64,000 nucleotides of DNA from Pseudoalteromonas sp. 3D05 (GTDB lineage: Bacteria; Pseudomonadota; Gammaproteobacteria; Enterobacterales; Alteromonadaceae): the NCBI RefSeq assembly GCF_002723455.1, contig NZ_PDUS01000017.1:1-64000 (forward strand), read 5' to 3'. Below the pieces are notes generated by a model. It saw nothing but the letters and a program-made list of their open reading frames with translations. It was not told where the DNA came from and made no database searches. Positions 46,487-55,888 of this stretch are shown here, one piece after another. Numbering within the stretch: the first letter of the stretch is position 1; each line of letters starts with the position of its first letter. The position numbers and the translations under genes were made by a program.

Positions 46487-48667
46487 TTATTTAGCCCTTG
46501 CAGCGCGTGCAGCGTGGAGTTTTTTGTAGCTGTCGATTAAACGCTGATGACGCTCTAATCCTTCAAGCTGCATGTTGGTAGGCGTTAAGCCATAAAACAC
46601 TACATCGCCATTGATTGAACCAACCACTGCATCCATCACTTCTTGGCCAAACATGCGGGTAAAGCTGTGAATGTAGTCTTCAATTTCAAGGTCATCATTT
46701 AAGGCAACTTCAAGTGTGGCGTGCATTGCTTGGTAAAATAAGCCGCGTTCAACGGTGTTATCGTTAAACTGTAAAAAGGTTTCAACCAGTTCCATCGTCG
46801 CTTCTAAATCACCTAATGCTAAGTAAATAAGTAATTTAAGCTCAAGAATTGTTAACTGTCCCCATACCGTGTTTTCATCAAACTCAACACCAATTAGAGT
46901 GATAATATCAGTGTAGTTATCAAGCTGGCTTTCTTCTAAGCGCTCGACTAAATCGGCAAGTTGGTCTTCATCTAAACTGTGCAGGTTTAAAATGTCTTCT
47001 CGGTATTTAAGGGCTTTATTGGTGTTATCCCAAATTAAATCTTCAACAGGGTAAACTTCTGAGTAATCAGGCACTAAAATACGGCATGCAGTGCCTAAGT
47101 CTGAAAACTCAGCTATGTAGGCTTCTTTACCTAAATCTTTTAAGATGCCGAACAGGCTGGCTGTTTCTTCTTCATTGGTGCCAGAAAAGTCCCACTCTAC
47201 AAAGTCATAATCATGTTTTGCACTGAAAAAGCGCCATGAAATTTTACCGGTTGAGTCAATAAAGTGCTCAACAAAGTTTTCAGGTTCTGAGACAGCCATG
47301 CTGTTGAAAGTTGGTTTTGGTACGTCATTTAAACCTTCAAAACTGCGACCTTGTAATAGTTCTGTTAAGCTGCGCTCTAGGGCAACTTCAAAACTAGGGT
47401 GTGCACCAAATGAGGCAAAAACACCGCCGGTTTTTGGATTCATTAATGTCACGCACATCACAGGGAATTGGCCGCCAAGGGAGGCGTCTTTAACAACGAC
47501 TGGAAAGCCTTGCTCTTCTAAACCTTTAATACCGGCAACAATACCTGGGTATTTAGCAAGCACGTCTTCTGGTACGTCAGGCAGTACGATTTCTTGTTCG
47601 ATAATTTGGCGTTTAACAGCACGCTCAAAAATTTCAGATAAACATTGTACTTTTGCCTCAGCAAAGTTATTACCGGCACTCATACCATTACTTAAAAATA
47701 AGTTTTCAATTAAGTTTGATGGAAAATACACAGTTTCGCCGTCAGATTGACGAACATATGGAATAGAGCAAATACCGCGTTCAACATTACCTGAGTTTGT
47801 GTCGATTAGGTGTGAGCCACACAACTCATCTTCAGGGTTATAAATGCTCAGCGTGTAGTCGTCTAAAATGCCTTCAGGCAATGAGTCATCGTCAGTAAGG
47901 GCAAACCATTTTTCATTCGGGTAATGAACAAATTCGCTGTTGGCAATTTCTTCACCAAGGAATTGATCATTATAGAAAAAGTTACAGTTTAAACGCTCAA
48001 TAAATTCGCCCAGGGCAGAGCATAATGCGCTTTCTTTAGTTGCGCCTTTACCATTGGTAAAGCACATTGGAGAGGCAGCATCACGAATATGTAATGACCA
48101 CACGTTTGGTACAATATTGCGCCACGATGAAATTTCAATCTTCATGCCCAAATCGGCTAAAATCGCGGTCATATCAGCGATGGTTTGCTCAAGCGGTAAG
48201 TCTTTTCCAAGAATAAAGGTGTTTTCGCTGCCCTCAGGCTTTGCCATTAACATAGCCTCTGCGTCGTTATCGAGGCTTTCTACCGCGTCAATTTTAAACT
48301 CAGGCTTGGTTTGAATAACACGTTTTACTGTACAGCGATCGACTGAACGCAGGATACCGGTGCGGTCTTTTTCAGAAATGCTTTCAGGCAGTTCAACCTG
48401 AATTTGAAAAATTTGGTTATAACGATCTTCTGGATCAACTATGTTATTTTGCGCAACGCGAATACCGTCGGTCGATATGTCACGCGCATTACAATACACT
48501 TTTATAAAATACGCAGCACATAAAGCTGAAGAGGCCAGGAAGTAGTCAAAAGGGCTTGGCGCAGAGCCGTCGCCTTTGTAACGGATTGGTTGATCTGCAA
48601 TGACTGAGAAATCGTCGAACTTAGCTTCTAATCTAAGGTTATCGAGAAAATTAACTTTAATTTCCAT
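46487..48667 (-). CDS. ycaO: OsmC-YcaO fusion protein
   Basis: A 726-residue protein. Residues 1-140 are an OsmC-like domain (P-I-R-Y-K-G-D-G-S-A-P-S-P-F-D-Y, C-A-A-Y-F). About 150-500 is YcaO, with the ATP-binding pattern (G-K-G-A-T-K-E-S-A-L-C-S-A-L-G-E-F-I-E-R, later S-N-G-M-S-A-G-N-N-F-A-E-A). The C-terminal part is TPR-like. YcaO helps add the methylthio group to Asp of ribosomal protein S12; the OsmC part suggests a sulfur or thiol step. The family fusion is common in marine gammaproteobacteria. AGGTGG precedes the ATG. Confidence 0.88.
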   Translation of the reverse strand: MEIKVNFLDNLRLEAKFDDFSVIADQPIRYKGDGSAPSPFDYFLASSALCAAYFIKVYCNARDISTDGIRVAQNNIVDPEDRYNQIFQIQVELPESISEKDRTGILRSVDRCTVKRVIQTKPEFKIDAVESLDNDAEAMLMAKPEGSENTFILGKDLPLEQTIADMTAILADLGMKIEISSWRNIVPNVWSLHIRDAASPMCFTNGKGATKESALCSALGEFIERLNCNFFYNDQFLGEEIANSEFVHYPNEKWFALTDDDSLPEGILDDYTLSIYNPEDELCGSHLIDTNSGNVERGICSIPYVRQSDGETVYFPSNLIENLFLSNGMSAGNNFAEAKVQCLSEIFERAVKRQIIEQEIVLPDVPEDVLAKYPGIVAGIKGLEEQGFPVVVKDASLGGQFPVMCVTLMNPKTGGVFASFGAHPSFEVALERSLTELLQGRSFEGLNDVPKPTFNSMAVSEPENFVEHFIDSTGKISWRFFSAKHDYDFVEWDFSGTNEEETASLFGILKDLGKEAYIAEFSDLGTACRILVPDYSEVYPVEDLIWDNTNKALKYREDILNLHSLDEDQLADLVERLEESQLDNYTDIITLIGVEFDENTVWGQLTILELKLLIYLALGDLEATMELVETFLQFNDNTVERGLFYQAMHATLEVALNDDLEIEDYIHSFTRMFGQEVMDAVVGSINGDVVFYGLTPTNMQLEGLERHQRLIDSYKKLHAARAARAK

Positions 48668-49081
48668 TGAGTTGGTCCACCTTCGTGCGCACTTTTTTAG
48701 TTAGCTTTACTTTGTTTTAGCCACACTAAATCAGTGTATTTTCATTAATTGGTAATTATCCGCTTTTTAAGGCCTCACATACAAGTAATAGTCTTAGGTT
48801 AAATAAAATAAATACGGGTAACGATCCCGCGCAATCAAAGTTTAGTAAGTCTATTTTTGTGAAAAACGCGATAAATATTTAGAGGTTTATAGGAAAAATA
48901 CTGTATTTGAGTCATAGGATATGCAGTGATAAGTTTACAGTGTCAGACTTTATAGTGGCGTGTATTTGCGCCTACCATACTTATTTTTGAAATAATCTGT
49001 TGGATTAATGAGCAATATTTTGATGTTGGTCTAGTTTTAATTATGCATATTGCAAAATACTCATATCATAAGGTAACGCAA
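48668..49081. other. 414-base region between ycaO and the porin gene
   Basis: AT-rich divergent gap with no hairpin, repeat or clear operator that I can see. It should hold the promoters of ycaO and of the porin. Confidence 0.3.
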
Positions 49082-50161
49082 ATGATGAAAAAGCTGTATT
49101 GGTTATTAACTGTAAATTGTTTACTGTTTACGGGGGTTTCTTACGGCGAGATTAATTTCTCAGGCTTTAGCAGTATTAATGCTGGTAAAGTTTTATCCGG
49201 AAGTGGTGTCCCGCAATACGATATACCTCCTACCTTTTTAGCTGATTATCCGATTGTTTCAGCGTATGACGAAGATGTTTCATTTAAACCTGAGAGCTTA
49301 TTTGGGTTACAGATAAGTGCAGATTTAGCCGATGGTTTGTCTATGACAGGACAAATAGTTGCACGGGGCGCTAATGATTTTGATGCATCAATCGAATGGG
49401 CTTATTTATCCTATGAGCTCAATGACAATTGGACAATTCAAGCAGGAAAGAAACGCTTACCTCTATTTTATTATTCTGATTTCTATGACGTAGGTTACGC
49501 CTATGTATGGATGCGCCCACCTGCAGATAATTACACCTGGCAAATCTTTAATTACAATGGTGTGAACGCCTTATACAGCGGAGAAATCGGCGACTGGTCT
49601 GTGATGGGAAATCTTTACTATGGAGAAGAAGACGATAAAGATAATAAATTGCTCAGCGAGTTTTTCTTTAAAGAGCCAACACGTGAGATTTGGCGTGACA
49701 TGCTTGGCGCAGTGCTGCAACTAAATAAAGAGTGGTTTGAAGTACGGCTCACTCACATGACTTATAAAAATGAACGGTATCGTAGTGGTGAACGTGTGCT
49801 ATTTGATGGTGAAACGAGCCGAACTGGTAAGTTTTATGGTGTGGCTGTTAATTTAGATTTTGACAACATATTTGTTTTAACAGAATTAAATCGCTTAGAC
49901 CTAAATGGCAATCTCGATACCTCAATGATCACGCTAGGTTATCGCTTTGATGCTGTAACACCTTATGTTTCATATTCTCAATTTAAAGAAGATTCTCAAG
50001 ATGGTGAGCAGCATAATACTACGTCACTTGGAGTACGTTGGGACTTTCATTCATCGGCAGCGTTTAAAGTGCAATTTGATAAAGTGAACGATGAATCATT
50101 TGACCTTGCTGTAGCAGGTGATAGTGAATCAATCTCACTTGGCATTGACTTGGTATTTTAA
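49082..50161 (+). CDS. Outer-membrane porin-like beta-barrel
   Basis: A 359-residue protein with a signal peptide ending G-V-S-Y-G and alternating aromatic beta-strands (I-N-F-S-G-F-S-S-I-N-A-G, W-A-Y-L-S-Y-E-L, I-S-L-G-I-D-L-V-F at the end, with the terminal F of porins). Its substrate is unknown. The ATG at 49082 or 49085 follows AAGGTAACGCAA. The next gene starts 10 bases on and is a small binding protein, a pairing I recall from other Alteromonadales. Confidence 0.75.
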   Translation: MMKKLYWLLTVNCLLFTGVSYGEINFSGFSSINAGKVLSGSGVPQYDIPPTFLADYPIVSAYDEDVSFKPESLFGLQISADLADGLSMTGQIVARGANDFDASIEWAYLSYELNDNWTIQAGKKRLPLFYYSDFYDVGYAYVWMRPPADNYTWQIFNYNGVNALYSGEIGDWSVMGNLYYGEEDDKDNKLLSEFFFKEPTREIWRDMLGAVLQLNKEWFEVRLTHMTYKNERYRSGERVLFDGETSRTGKFYGVAVNLDFDNIFVLTELNRLDLNGNLDTSMITLGYRFDAVTPYVSYSQFKEDSQDGEQHNTTSLGVRWDFHSSAAFKVQFDKVNDESFDLAVAGDSESISLGIDLVF

Positions 50162-50171
50162 GGAATACGTT

Positions 50172-50588
50172 ATGATAGTGTTTAAAAAGGTACTCTTACC
50201 ACTTTTATTGCTGAGTTGTTATTCAGTAAATGCAGAAGTTGTTGTTATTGTTCACCCATCTAATAGTAGCAGTTTTGATCAATCAGAAATCTCTAAGTTC
50301 TTTTTAGGTAAAGCAAAATCGTTTTCTGATGGGAATCAAGCTGTTCCAATTAACCAAGAAGATAGTTCCACAGTACGTAAAGAGTTTGATAGCAACGTAT
50401 TATCTAAATCTGGAAGCCAGCTCAAAGCGTATTGGTCAAAACTTATTTTTACGGGCAAGGGATCCCCACCGAAAGAAGTGTCAAATGATGCAGATGTAAT
50501 CGATTTAATCAGTAAAAACCCCAGCATGATTGGTTACGTTGATGCTGCATCACTCAACGATACTGTTAAGTCGGTGGGTAAGTTCTGA
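50172..50588 (+). CDS. Small periplasmic substrate-binding-like protein
   Basis: With the ATG at 50172 (AGGAATACGT ahead) this is 138 residues with a signal peptide (1-19, S-V-N-A). It has V-V-V-I-V-H-P-S-N, F-D-Q-S-E-I-S-K-F-F-L-G and N-P-S-M-I-G-Y-V-D, a single lobe of a phosphate-binding-protein-type fold (PstS-like). It is too short to be a whole two-lobe binding protein. It is next to the porin, so they probably work together. A terminator follows. Confidence 0.7.
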   Translation: MIVFKKVLLPLLLLSCYSVNAEVVVIVHPSNSSSFDQSEISKFFLGKAKSFSDGNQAVPINQEDSSTVRKEFDSNVLSKSGSQLKAYWSKLIFTGKGSPPKEVSNDADVIDLISKNPSMIGYVDAASLNDTVKSVGKF

Positions 50589-50604
50589 TCGTATATGAAA
50601 GTAT

Positions 50605-50639
50605 AAAAGTCGATTACATTTAAACCGTAATCGACTTTT
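50605..50639. terminator. Bidirectional terminator, binding protein/chemoreceptor
   Basis: AAAAGTCGATTAC and GTAATCGACTTTT pair around nine bases with T/A tails, between convergent genes. Confidence 0.8.
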
Positions 50640-50683
50640 TAATGCCTGAGCTATGATGTATTGATGACTAAAAAAATTGTGGT

Positions 50684-51769
50684 TTATTGGTTTGCTAAAT
50701 CATCAAGCAGATTCATAACACGCTCACTGGCTGCTTCCATTAAGTTAATATGTTTGATTGCATTTGTTTTTTCACCGCTATGAATAAGCACAAGTGCTTC
50801 AACGCCGTTGCGATGTACTTCTTTATGCGGCTCTTCCAATTGTTTAAATGCATTAAGCTGCTTAAAGTTTTGTGCATCTTCGGAGTTGTACCATTGGCCC
50901 AAGCGGCACATTGTATGGTTACTAAAATCGTCAATCGACTTATTTAAAGTACCATTAGCAACCGCATATACTTCGCCTTTCCATACGATATGGTCAAGTT
51001 TTACGGTTTGAATAAATGAACGTATAGCAGCATTAGTTATAGTATTTTTCATACTTGAGCAATGATCAATGATGGTGCCGTAATCATTATTTAATGCCCC
51101 AAAGTTACTTGAAAGCTGCGAGTTGTTGTCTTGAATTGTTGAAACGGAGTTAACGGTTTCACTTGTTTTACTAATAATGCCTTTAACAAGCTCTGAGACT
51201 TCTTGCGCAGATTTATTGGTGTTAGTGGCCAATGTCCTCACTTCATCGGCAACAACACTAAATCCTCTGCCAGCCTCGCCCGCTCTTGCAGCCTCAATAG
51301 CGGCATTTAATGCCAATAAGTTTGTTTGATCAGAAATTTTAGAAATGGTGATTACAAAGTTATTAATGCTATCAGCCATAGTAGATAGCCCAGAAATACT
51401 CTCTGTCATGCTGCCCATTTTAGTGGTCATTTGATCCATTTCTTGGATGATTTGTTGAAGCGATTTACTCGAAGTCTCCAGTAGGTCGCTGATTTGATAG
51501 CTCACCTTGCTTTCTTCATCAATGGTTGTGTATGACTCTAAAACTGTTTGCCTAATGCCCTCAATTTGGTTGATACATTCAATTGTACTTTGCAGTAAGC
51601 TTGCATTAAATTGCTGTTCTTCATCTGATGACTGCTGATTTAACTGAGCGTGCAATTGTTCATTTTCAATGGTGATTGCTTGATTGTCAGCTTTTAATAA
51701 CTCAATTTCTTTTAAAAGCGCCTCACATTGGCTTTGTGATGCTAAATAGGTTTTACTTGAGACGAACAT
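50684..51769 (-). CDS. Soluble chemoreceptor with CZB zinc-binding domain
   Basis: A 361-residue protein without membrane helices. It has a coiled coil (about 10-80), a methyl-accepting signalling domain (about 90-250; [26 protein letters not shown]), and a C-terminal CZB domain (H-I-V-W-K, C-R-L-G-Q-W-Y, P-H-K-E-V-H). CZB receptors sense zinc, hypochlorous acid or redox state through a Cys/His-bound zinc. AGGAA lies six bases ahead of the ATG at 51769. Confidence 0.92.
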   Translation of the reverse strand: MFVSSKTYLASQSQCEALLKEIELLKADNQAITIENEQLHAQLNQQSSDEEQQFNASLLQSTIECINQIEGIRQTVLESYTTIDEESKVSYQISDLLETSSKSLQQIIQEMDQMTTKMGSMTESISGLSTMADSINNFVITISKISDQTNLLALNAAIEAARAGEAGRGFSVVADEVRTLATNTNKSAQEVSELVKGIISKTSETVNSVSTIQDNNSQLSSNFGALNNDYGTIIDHCSSMKNTITNAAIRSFIQTVKLDHIVWKGEVYAVANGTLNKSIDDFSNHTMCRLGQWYNSEDAQNFKQLNAFKQLEEPHKEVHRNGVEALVLIHSGEKTNAIKHINLMEAASERVMNLLDDLANQ

Positions 51770-51926
51770 GAACATTTCCTGTAATTGAGGATCCAAATAT
51801 GACCCGAACAATAAAACTAGCTTAGATTGAGATGAAGTACAATTATATTAATACATTAGGATAATTTAATTCGTTAAATTTTCTTATGTTAAGAATAGTA
51901 ATAAGTAATTAACCTGTACAGATAGA

Positions 51927-52877
51927 TTATTGCAGCGAATTATTGCACTTATTAGCAAGTTTGTTTTTGACTTGCATCAAAATGCTCTTGGGTGGCTTGC
52001 CAAACGCGCTCTTAAATAAGCGGCTGAAATGGCTCGGACTTGAAAAGCCAAGCTCGTAACAAATTTGGCTAACTAACTTACCCTGTTGTAATTGTGAGTG
52101 TGCAAGTTTAAGCCTTAACTGCTGCTGCCATTGGGCAGGACTTTGGCCAAAGGCTAATTTAAACTGTTGATAAAATTTACTGCGGCTCATGCAGGCTATT
52201 TTGCATAGTTCATCAATATCGAGTGGATGACTGAGGTTTTGTTCAATATGCCTTAAGACGTGTGTAAAACCACAATCAATTATTGGTTTTTGGCTATTTG
52301 CCAATAATAAATCGCGACTTTGTTGTTGTAATAAGCGAGTAATTAATTCATTAATGCTTAACTCAATCAAGTATTGGCGGTCTTGTTCATTTTCGCTAAA
52401 TAAACCCACCATGCGCTCTAATAAACTTTGCGTGTTTTGATTGTGTTCAGTGTGAACAAGTTGCGGGGTATATTGAAAGAAATCATCCTTGCTTATTTGT
52501 TGTTGTATATTCAATGCATCTGCTACTTGGCTTATTTTCTCTCTACTGATCTCAATGGCTAAGCACGTTGTGGGTTGGGTCATTGACGCTTCAGGAAAGT
52601 CAATTAGGACGCCTTGCTCAGGGGCAAGCACAAATGATTGCTGAGGTAAAAATGAGTGGTGGTAGTCACTGTCGTTTACATGCATTATTTTTTTTCCAGT
52701 GATCATACCGCAAAATAGTAACTCACTGGAATGTAATGCTATTTTTTGTGCATTTTTATATGTGTCATAAATACTTAAGTGTGCACTGTCAGAGGCAAAA
52801 GTGAGCTTATTTTCAATGAGTACATCAACCGCTTTACGTTGCTTTGTTAGCTTTTCAGTCATTAAGTAGGCTGTCAT
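51927..52877 (-). CDS. AraC-family transcriptional regulator
   Basis: A 316-residue protein with a cupin-like or weakly conserved N-terminal part and two helix-turn-helix units at the C-terminus (D-I-D-E-L-C-K-I-A-C-M-S-R-S-K-F-Y and V-S-Q-I-C-Y-E-L-G-F-S-S-P-S-H-F-S-R-L-F). AAGGG supports ATG at 52877 or 52880. It is divergent from the aldehyde dehydrogenase gene, an arrangement known for aldehyde/alcohol regulators of this type, and probably controls it. Confidence 0.9.
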   Translation of the reverse strand: MTAYLMTEKLTKQRKAVDVLIENKLTFASDSAHLSIYDTYKNAQKIALHSSELLFCGMITGKKIMHVNDSDYHHSFLPQQSFVLAPEQGVLIDFPEASMTQPTTCLAIEISREKISQVADALNIQQQISKDDFFQYTPQLVHTEHNQNTQSLLERMVGLFSENEQDRQYLIELSINELITRLLQQQSRDLLLANSQKPIIDCGFTHVLRHIEQNLSHPLDIDELCKIACMSRSKFYQQFKLAFGQSPAQWQQQLRLKLAHSQLQQGKLVSQICYELGFSSPSHFSRLFKSAFGKPPKSILMQVKNKLANKCNNSLQ

Positions 52878-52896
52878 CATAATCCCTTTTTAAGTT

Positions 52897-52923
52897 TGGA
52901 CACACAGGCACGTTTTCTGGACA
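52897..52923. promoter_or_regulatory. TGGACA direct repeats, possible AraC sites
   Basis: TGGACA at 52897-52902 and again at 52918-52923 are 21 bases apart, two helical turns, each followed by AGGCA. They sit between the AraC gene and the aldehyde dehydrogenase gene. Confidence 0.4.
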
Positions 52924-53050
52924 GGCAATCAAGTTTGTATGCTTTATATACGCTAATGTCAATAAATGGCAGATAAACAATTAATAATTACCTCGCCATA
53001 TTGAGCCTTATAAGGCAACTATTGAGCAACAACTGATCAAAGGACACACA

Positions 53051-54571
53051 ATGATTTACGCAAATCCTGGCGCAGAGGGCGCACTCATTAATTTTAAATC
53101 GCAATACGGTAATTTTATTGGTGGGCAATGGGTTGAGCCTGTAAATGGCCAATACTTTGACAACATAAGCCCTGTGAACGGCGAGGTGTTTTGTAAAATT
53201 CCACGCTCAGATAAAGCAGATATAGAACTGGCGCTCGACAAAGCGCATGAAGCCAAAACTGCTTGGGGTGTAACTTCTGTTACTGATCGCAGTAACATCT
53301 TACTTAAAATAGCGGATCGAATTGAGCAAAATTTAGAGCTATTGGCTGTTGCAGAAACATGGGATAACGGCAAAGCGATTCGTGAAACGTTAGCGGCTGA
53401 CATTCCACTTGCTGCTGATCACTTTCGCTACTTTGCGGGCTGTTTACGTGCTCAAGAGGGCTCTATTGGAGAAATAGACGAAACCACTGTTGCGTATCAT
53501 TTTCATGAACCACTGGGTGTAGTTGGGCAAATAATCCCTTGGAACTTCCCAATTTTAATGGCAGCTTGGAAGCTCGCACCAGCGCTTGCTGCGGGTAATT
53601 GTGTTGTGCTTAAACCTGCGGAGCAAACCCCAGTCTCCATCTTAGTGTTGATGGAAATTATCGGTGACTTACTACCTGCGGGTGTATTAAATGTTGTTAA
53701 CGGTTTTGGTAAAGAAGCTGGCGAAGCACTGGCAACAAATACTCGTATTGCTAAAATTGCCTTTACTGGCTCGACGCCAGTTGGCTCGCATATTTTAAAG
53801 TGCGCAGCAGATAATATTATTCCTTCAACAGTTGAGCTCGGTGGTAAATCTCCTAACATTTTCTTTAATGATGTAATGGAAAAAGACGATTCATTTTTAA
53901 GTAAAGCTATTGAGGGAGCGGTGCTGGCTTACTTCAATCAAGGTGAAGTGTGTACTTGCCCGTCGCGATTATTCATCCAAGAAGACATTTACGATCAGTT
54001 TATTGAACGTATTTTAGCGCGCACACTGCAGATAAAACGTGGCAACCCACTTGATAGTGAAACCATGGTAGGGGCGCAAGCGTCTCAAGCTCAATTTGAT
54101 AAAATACTCAGCTACATCGAAATTGGTAAAAAAGAAGGCGCAGAAGTACTCACTGGCGGTAACGTCGAGCAATTAAGTGAGGAGCTAAATGGCGGTTATT
54201 ATATTCAGCCTACTTTACTTAAAGGTACTAACGACATGCGAGTGTTCCAAGAGGAGATCTTTGGCCCTGTTATCTCCATGTCGACCTTTAAAGATGAAGC
54301 AGAAGCGCTAGAACTTGCTAACAGCTCAGAGTTTGGCTTAGGCGCCGGTGTGTGGAGCCGTAACATGAACCGCGCTTATCACTTTGGCCGTAAAATAGAG
54401 GCAGGCCGTGTGTGGACGAATTGTTACCACATGTACCCAGCCCATGCTGCATTTGGTGGTTATAAAAAATCAGGTATTGGTCGTGAAACCCACAAACTCG
54501 CTCTTGAACATTACCAACAAACTAAAAACTTATTAGTAAGTTATAGTGAAGATCCTCTTGGCTTTTTTTAA
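53051..54571 (+). CDS. aldB: NAD(P)-dependent aldehyde dehydrogenase, AldB/ExaC type
   Basis: A 506-residue enzyme very close to E. coli Ald[28 protein letters not shown], the catalytic E in E-L-G-G-K-S and the cysteine in [11 protein letters not shown]. It oxidises short aldehydes such as acetaldehyde. AAAGGACACACA precedes the ATG. It is divergent from an AraC regulator and has a strong terminator. Confidence 0.92.
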   Translation: MIYANPGAEGALINFKSQYGNFIGGQWVEPVNGQYFDNISPVNGEVFCKIPRSDKADIELALDKAHEAKTAWGVTSVTDRSNILLKIADRIEQNLELLAVAETWDNGKAIRETLAADIPLAADHFRYFAGCLRAQEGSIGEIDETTVAYHFHEPLGVVGQIIPWNFPILMAAWKLAPALAAGNCVVLKPAEQTPVSILVLMEIIGDLLPAGVLNVVNGFGKEAGEALATNTRIAKIAFTGSTPVGSHILKCAADNIIPSTVELGGKSPNIFFNDVMEKDDSFLSKAIEGAVLAYFNQGEVCTCPSRLFIQEDIYDQFIERILARTLQIKRGNPLDSETMVGAQASQAQFDKILSYIEIGKKEGAEVLTGGNVEQLSEELNGGYYIQPTLLKGTNDMRVFQEEIFGPVISMSTFKDEAEALELANSSEFGLGAGVWSRNMNRAYHFGRKIEAGRVWTNCYHMYPAHAAFGGYKKSGIGRETHKLALEHYQQTKNLLVSYSEDPLGFF

Positions 54572-54605
54572 CCACTAAACAGATCTTAGTATATTAAGTA
54601 ATGCC

Positions 54606-54633
54606 AAGCGCTGTATTTTTGCAGCGCTTTTTT
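54606..54633 (+). terminator. Terminator of the aldehyde dehydrogenase gene
   Basis: AAGCGCTG and CAGCGCTT pair around eight bases, followed by TTTTTT. The rest of 54572-54891 shows nothing I can name. Confidence 0.85.
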
Positions 54634-54891
54634 ATTCAAAGCATTGGTTTTATCAGCCGTACAAAAGCAAAAAAGTCTTAACAACCCCTTTACATTCAAC
54701 TGAGCTTTTAATTATCTTGAGTCTCCATTTTATTTAGCATTGAAGTCATTCATTGGACATAAATAGGGAACACTGTTTTTTGTATCAAAATATCGTGTTG
54801 TGAACATGGATGGCCTTTGGGTATATTATTTCGATAGGTGGCGCAGCGATTGAGCGATACTGAGTATTTAATTTGCATAAATTAGGAATAT

Positions 54892-55161
54892 ATAAAAAGC
54901 ATACAGGATCTATCAAAAGTAAAATTATTAGCACGGGGCGAATCTGGTGTTCTCGGCGGTGTATGTTCGGGGTTAGCTGAACATTACAATTTGAGAAAAA
55001 ATGGCTTACGATTAGCTTTTATATTTAGCAGCTTGTTTTTAGTTATTCCAGTATTGTTATACATTGTTTTATGGCTTATTTTACCTTGTTATCCGTCAAC
55101 ACAGGCAATGGCGAGGCATTTAAGGCGCAAAGCACTGCATTATAAAAACAGCGCAGATTAG
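54892..55161 (+). CDS. PspC-domain membrane protein, apparent ATA start
   Basis: An open frame not opened by ATG, GTG or TTG encodes about 89 residues: K-S-I-Q-D-L-S-K-V-K, then G-V-L-G-G-V-C-S-G-L-A-E-H-Y-N, one long helix (V-I-P-V-L-L-Y-I-V-L-W-L-I-L-P) and a basic tail. This is a clear PspC domain, linked to membrane stress. A stop (TAG, 54883-54885) closes the frame upstream, so the start must lie just after. ATA at 54892 follows AGGA (54884-54887) and gives I/M-K-S-I-Q. Either ATA is used as a start, or one base change has silenced an intact gene. Confidence 0.6.
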   Translation: MKSIQDLSKVKLLARGESGVLGGVCSGLAEHYNLRKNGLRLAFIFSSLFLVIPVLLYIVLWLILPCYPSTQAMARHLRRKALHYKNSAD

Positions 55162-55279
55162 CACTCGTTTATTTAATAGGGAGAGTTGCTGTGTAAATCC
55201 AGTACGTTTAGTTTTGTCACTATTAATTTGTGGTTGTGCTGTTTAAAAGCACATTATTGAGTCGATTTAAGGAAATAAC

Positions 55280-55714
55280 ATGCAAAAAGGACTGACTGGG
55301 GTGTTTGTTGTTGACTCAGTAATAAAAACACTTGTTTTGTGTTTGCTGACAATTGGCGCATACCTGATCTACAAACTATATACTTTTTCTAACCAGATAA
55401 ATAAACATACAGAGTATAAAATACCCACGTTATTTATTGTAACAGCGAGTGTGCTATTTGTTGTTTCATTGGGTAGCTTAATCTATGGGCTTGCTAATTT
55501 TGATGATCCTACCGTTTTAAGAAGCTCCATTGGTTTGCATGTGGTATCAAGTATTTTTGATGTGACTTGGATAGTCATGGTACGCAACCGTATTAATTTA
55601 ATGACTAAGGCTAAAAAGGGTGACACACTTTGGTTAAATCCGTTAAGTACCTCGCTATTTCATGTGATTTATATGCAGTATAAAATTAATCAGATAATGG
55701 TGAAAAACACATAG
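55280..55714 (+). CDS. DUF4234-like membrane protein
   Basis: A 144-residue protein with about four helices, starting with V-I-K-T-L-V-L-C-L-L-T-I-G-A-Y-L-I-Y-K-L-Y, the pattern of DUF4234. It lies downstream of the PspC-like frame in the same direction. TAAGGAAATAAC precedes the ATG. No further function is visible. Confidence 0.65.
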   Translation: MQKGLTGVFVVDSVIKTLVLCLLTIGAYLIYKLYTFSNQINKHTEYKIPTLFIVTASVLFVVSLGSLIYGLANFDDPTVLRSSIGLHVVSSIFDVTWIVMVRNRINLMTKAKKGDTLWLNPLSTSLFHVIYMQYKINQIMVKNT

Positions 55715-55888
55715 GAAACGTGTTTATAAATGCAGTCTAGTATTTTTGTGGAATCGGCGTTCTTTATTGAGAAAAAGTCTATAGCAAAATAGTGATTATC
55801 GAGAACATAGCTTTATGTGAATGAGGTTTAGCTCTCTATTAATTTGTATAAAACTTCAAGTTAGCTCGGAATAAATAGAAGGATTTAG

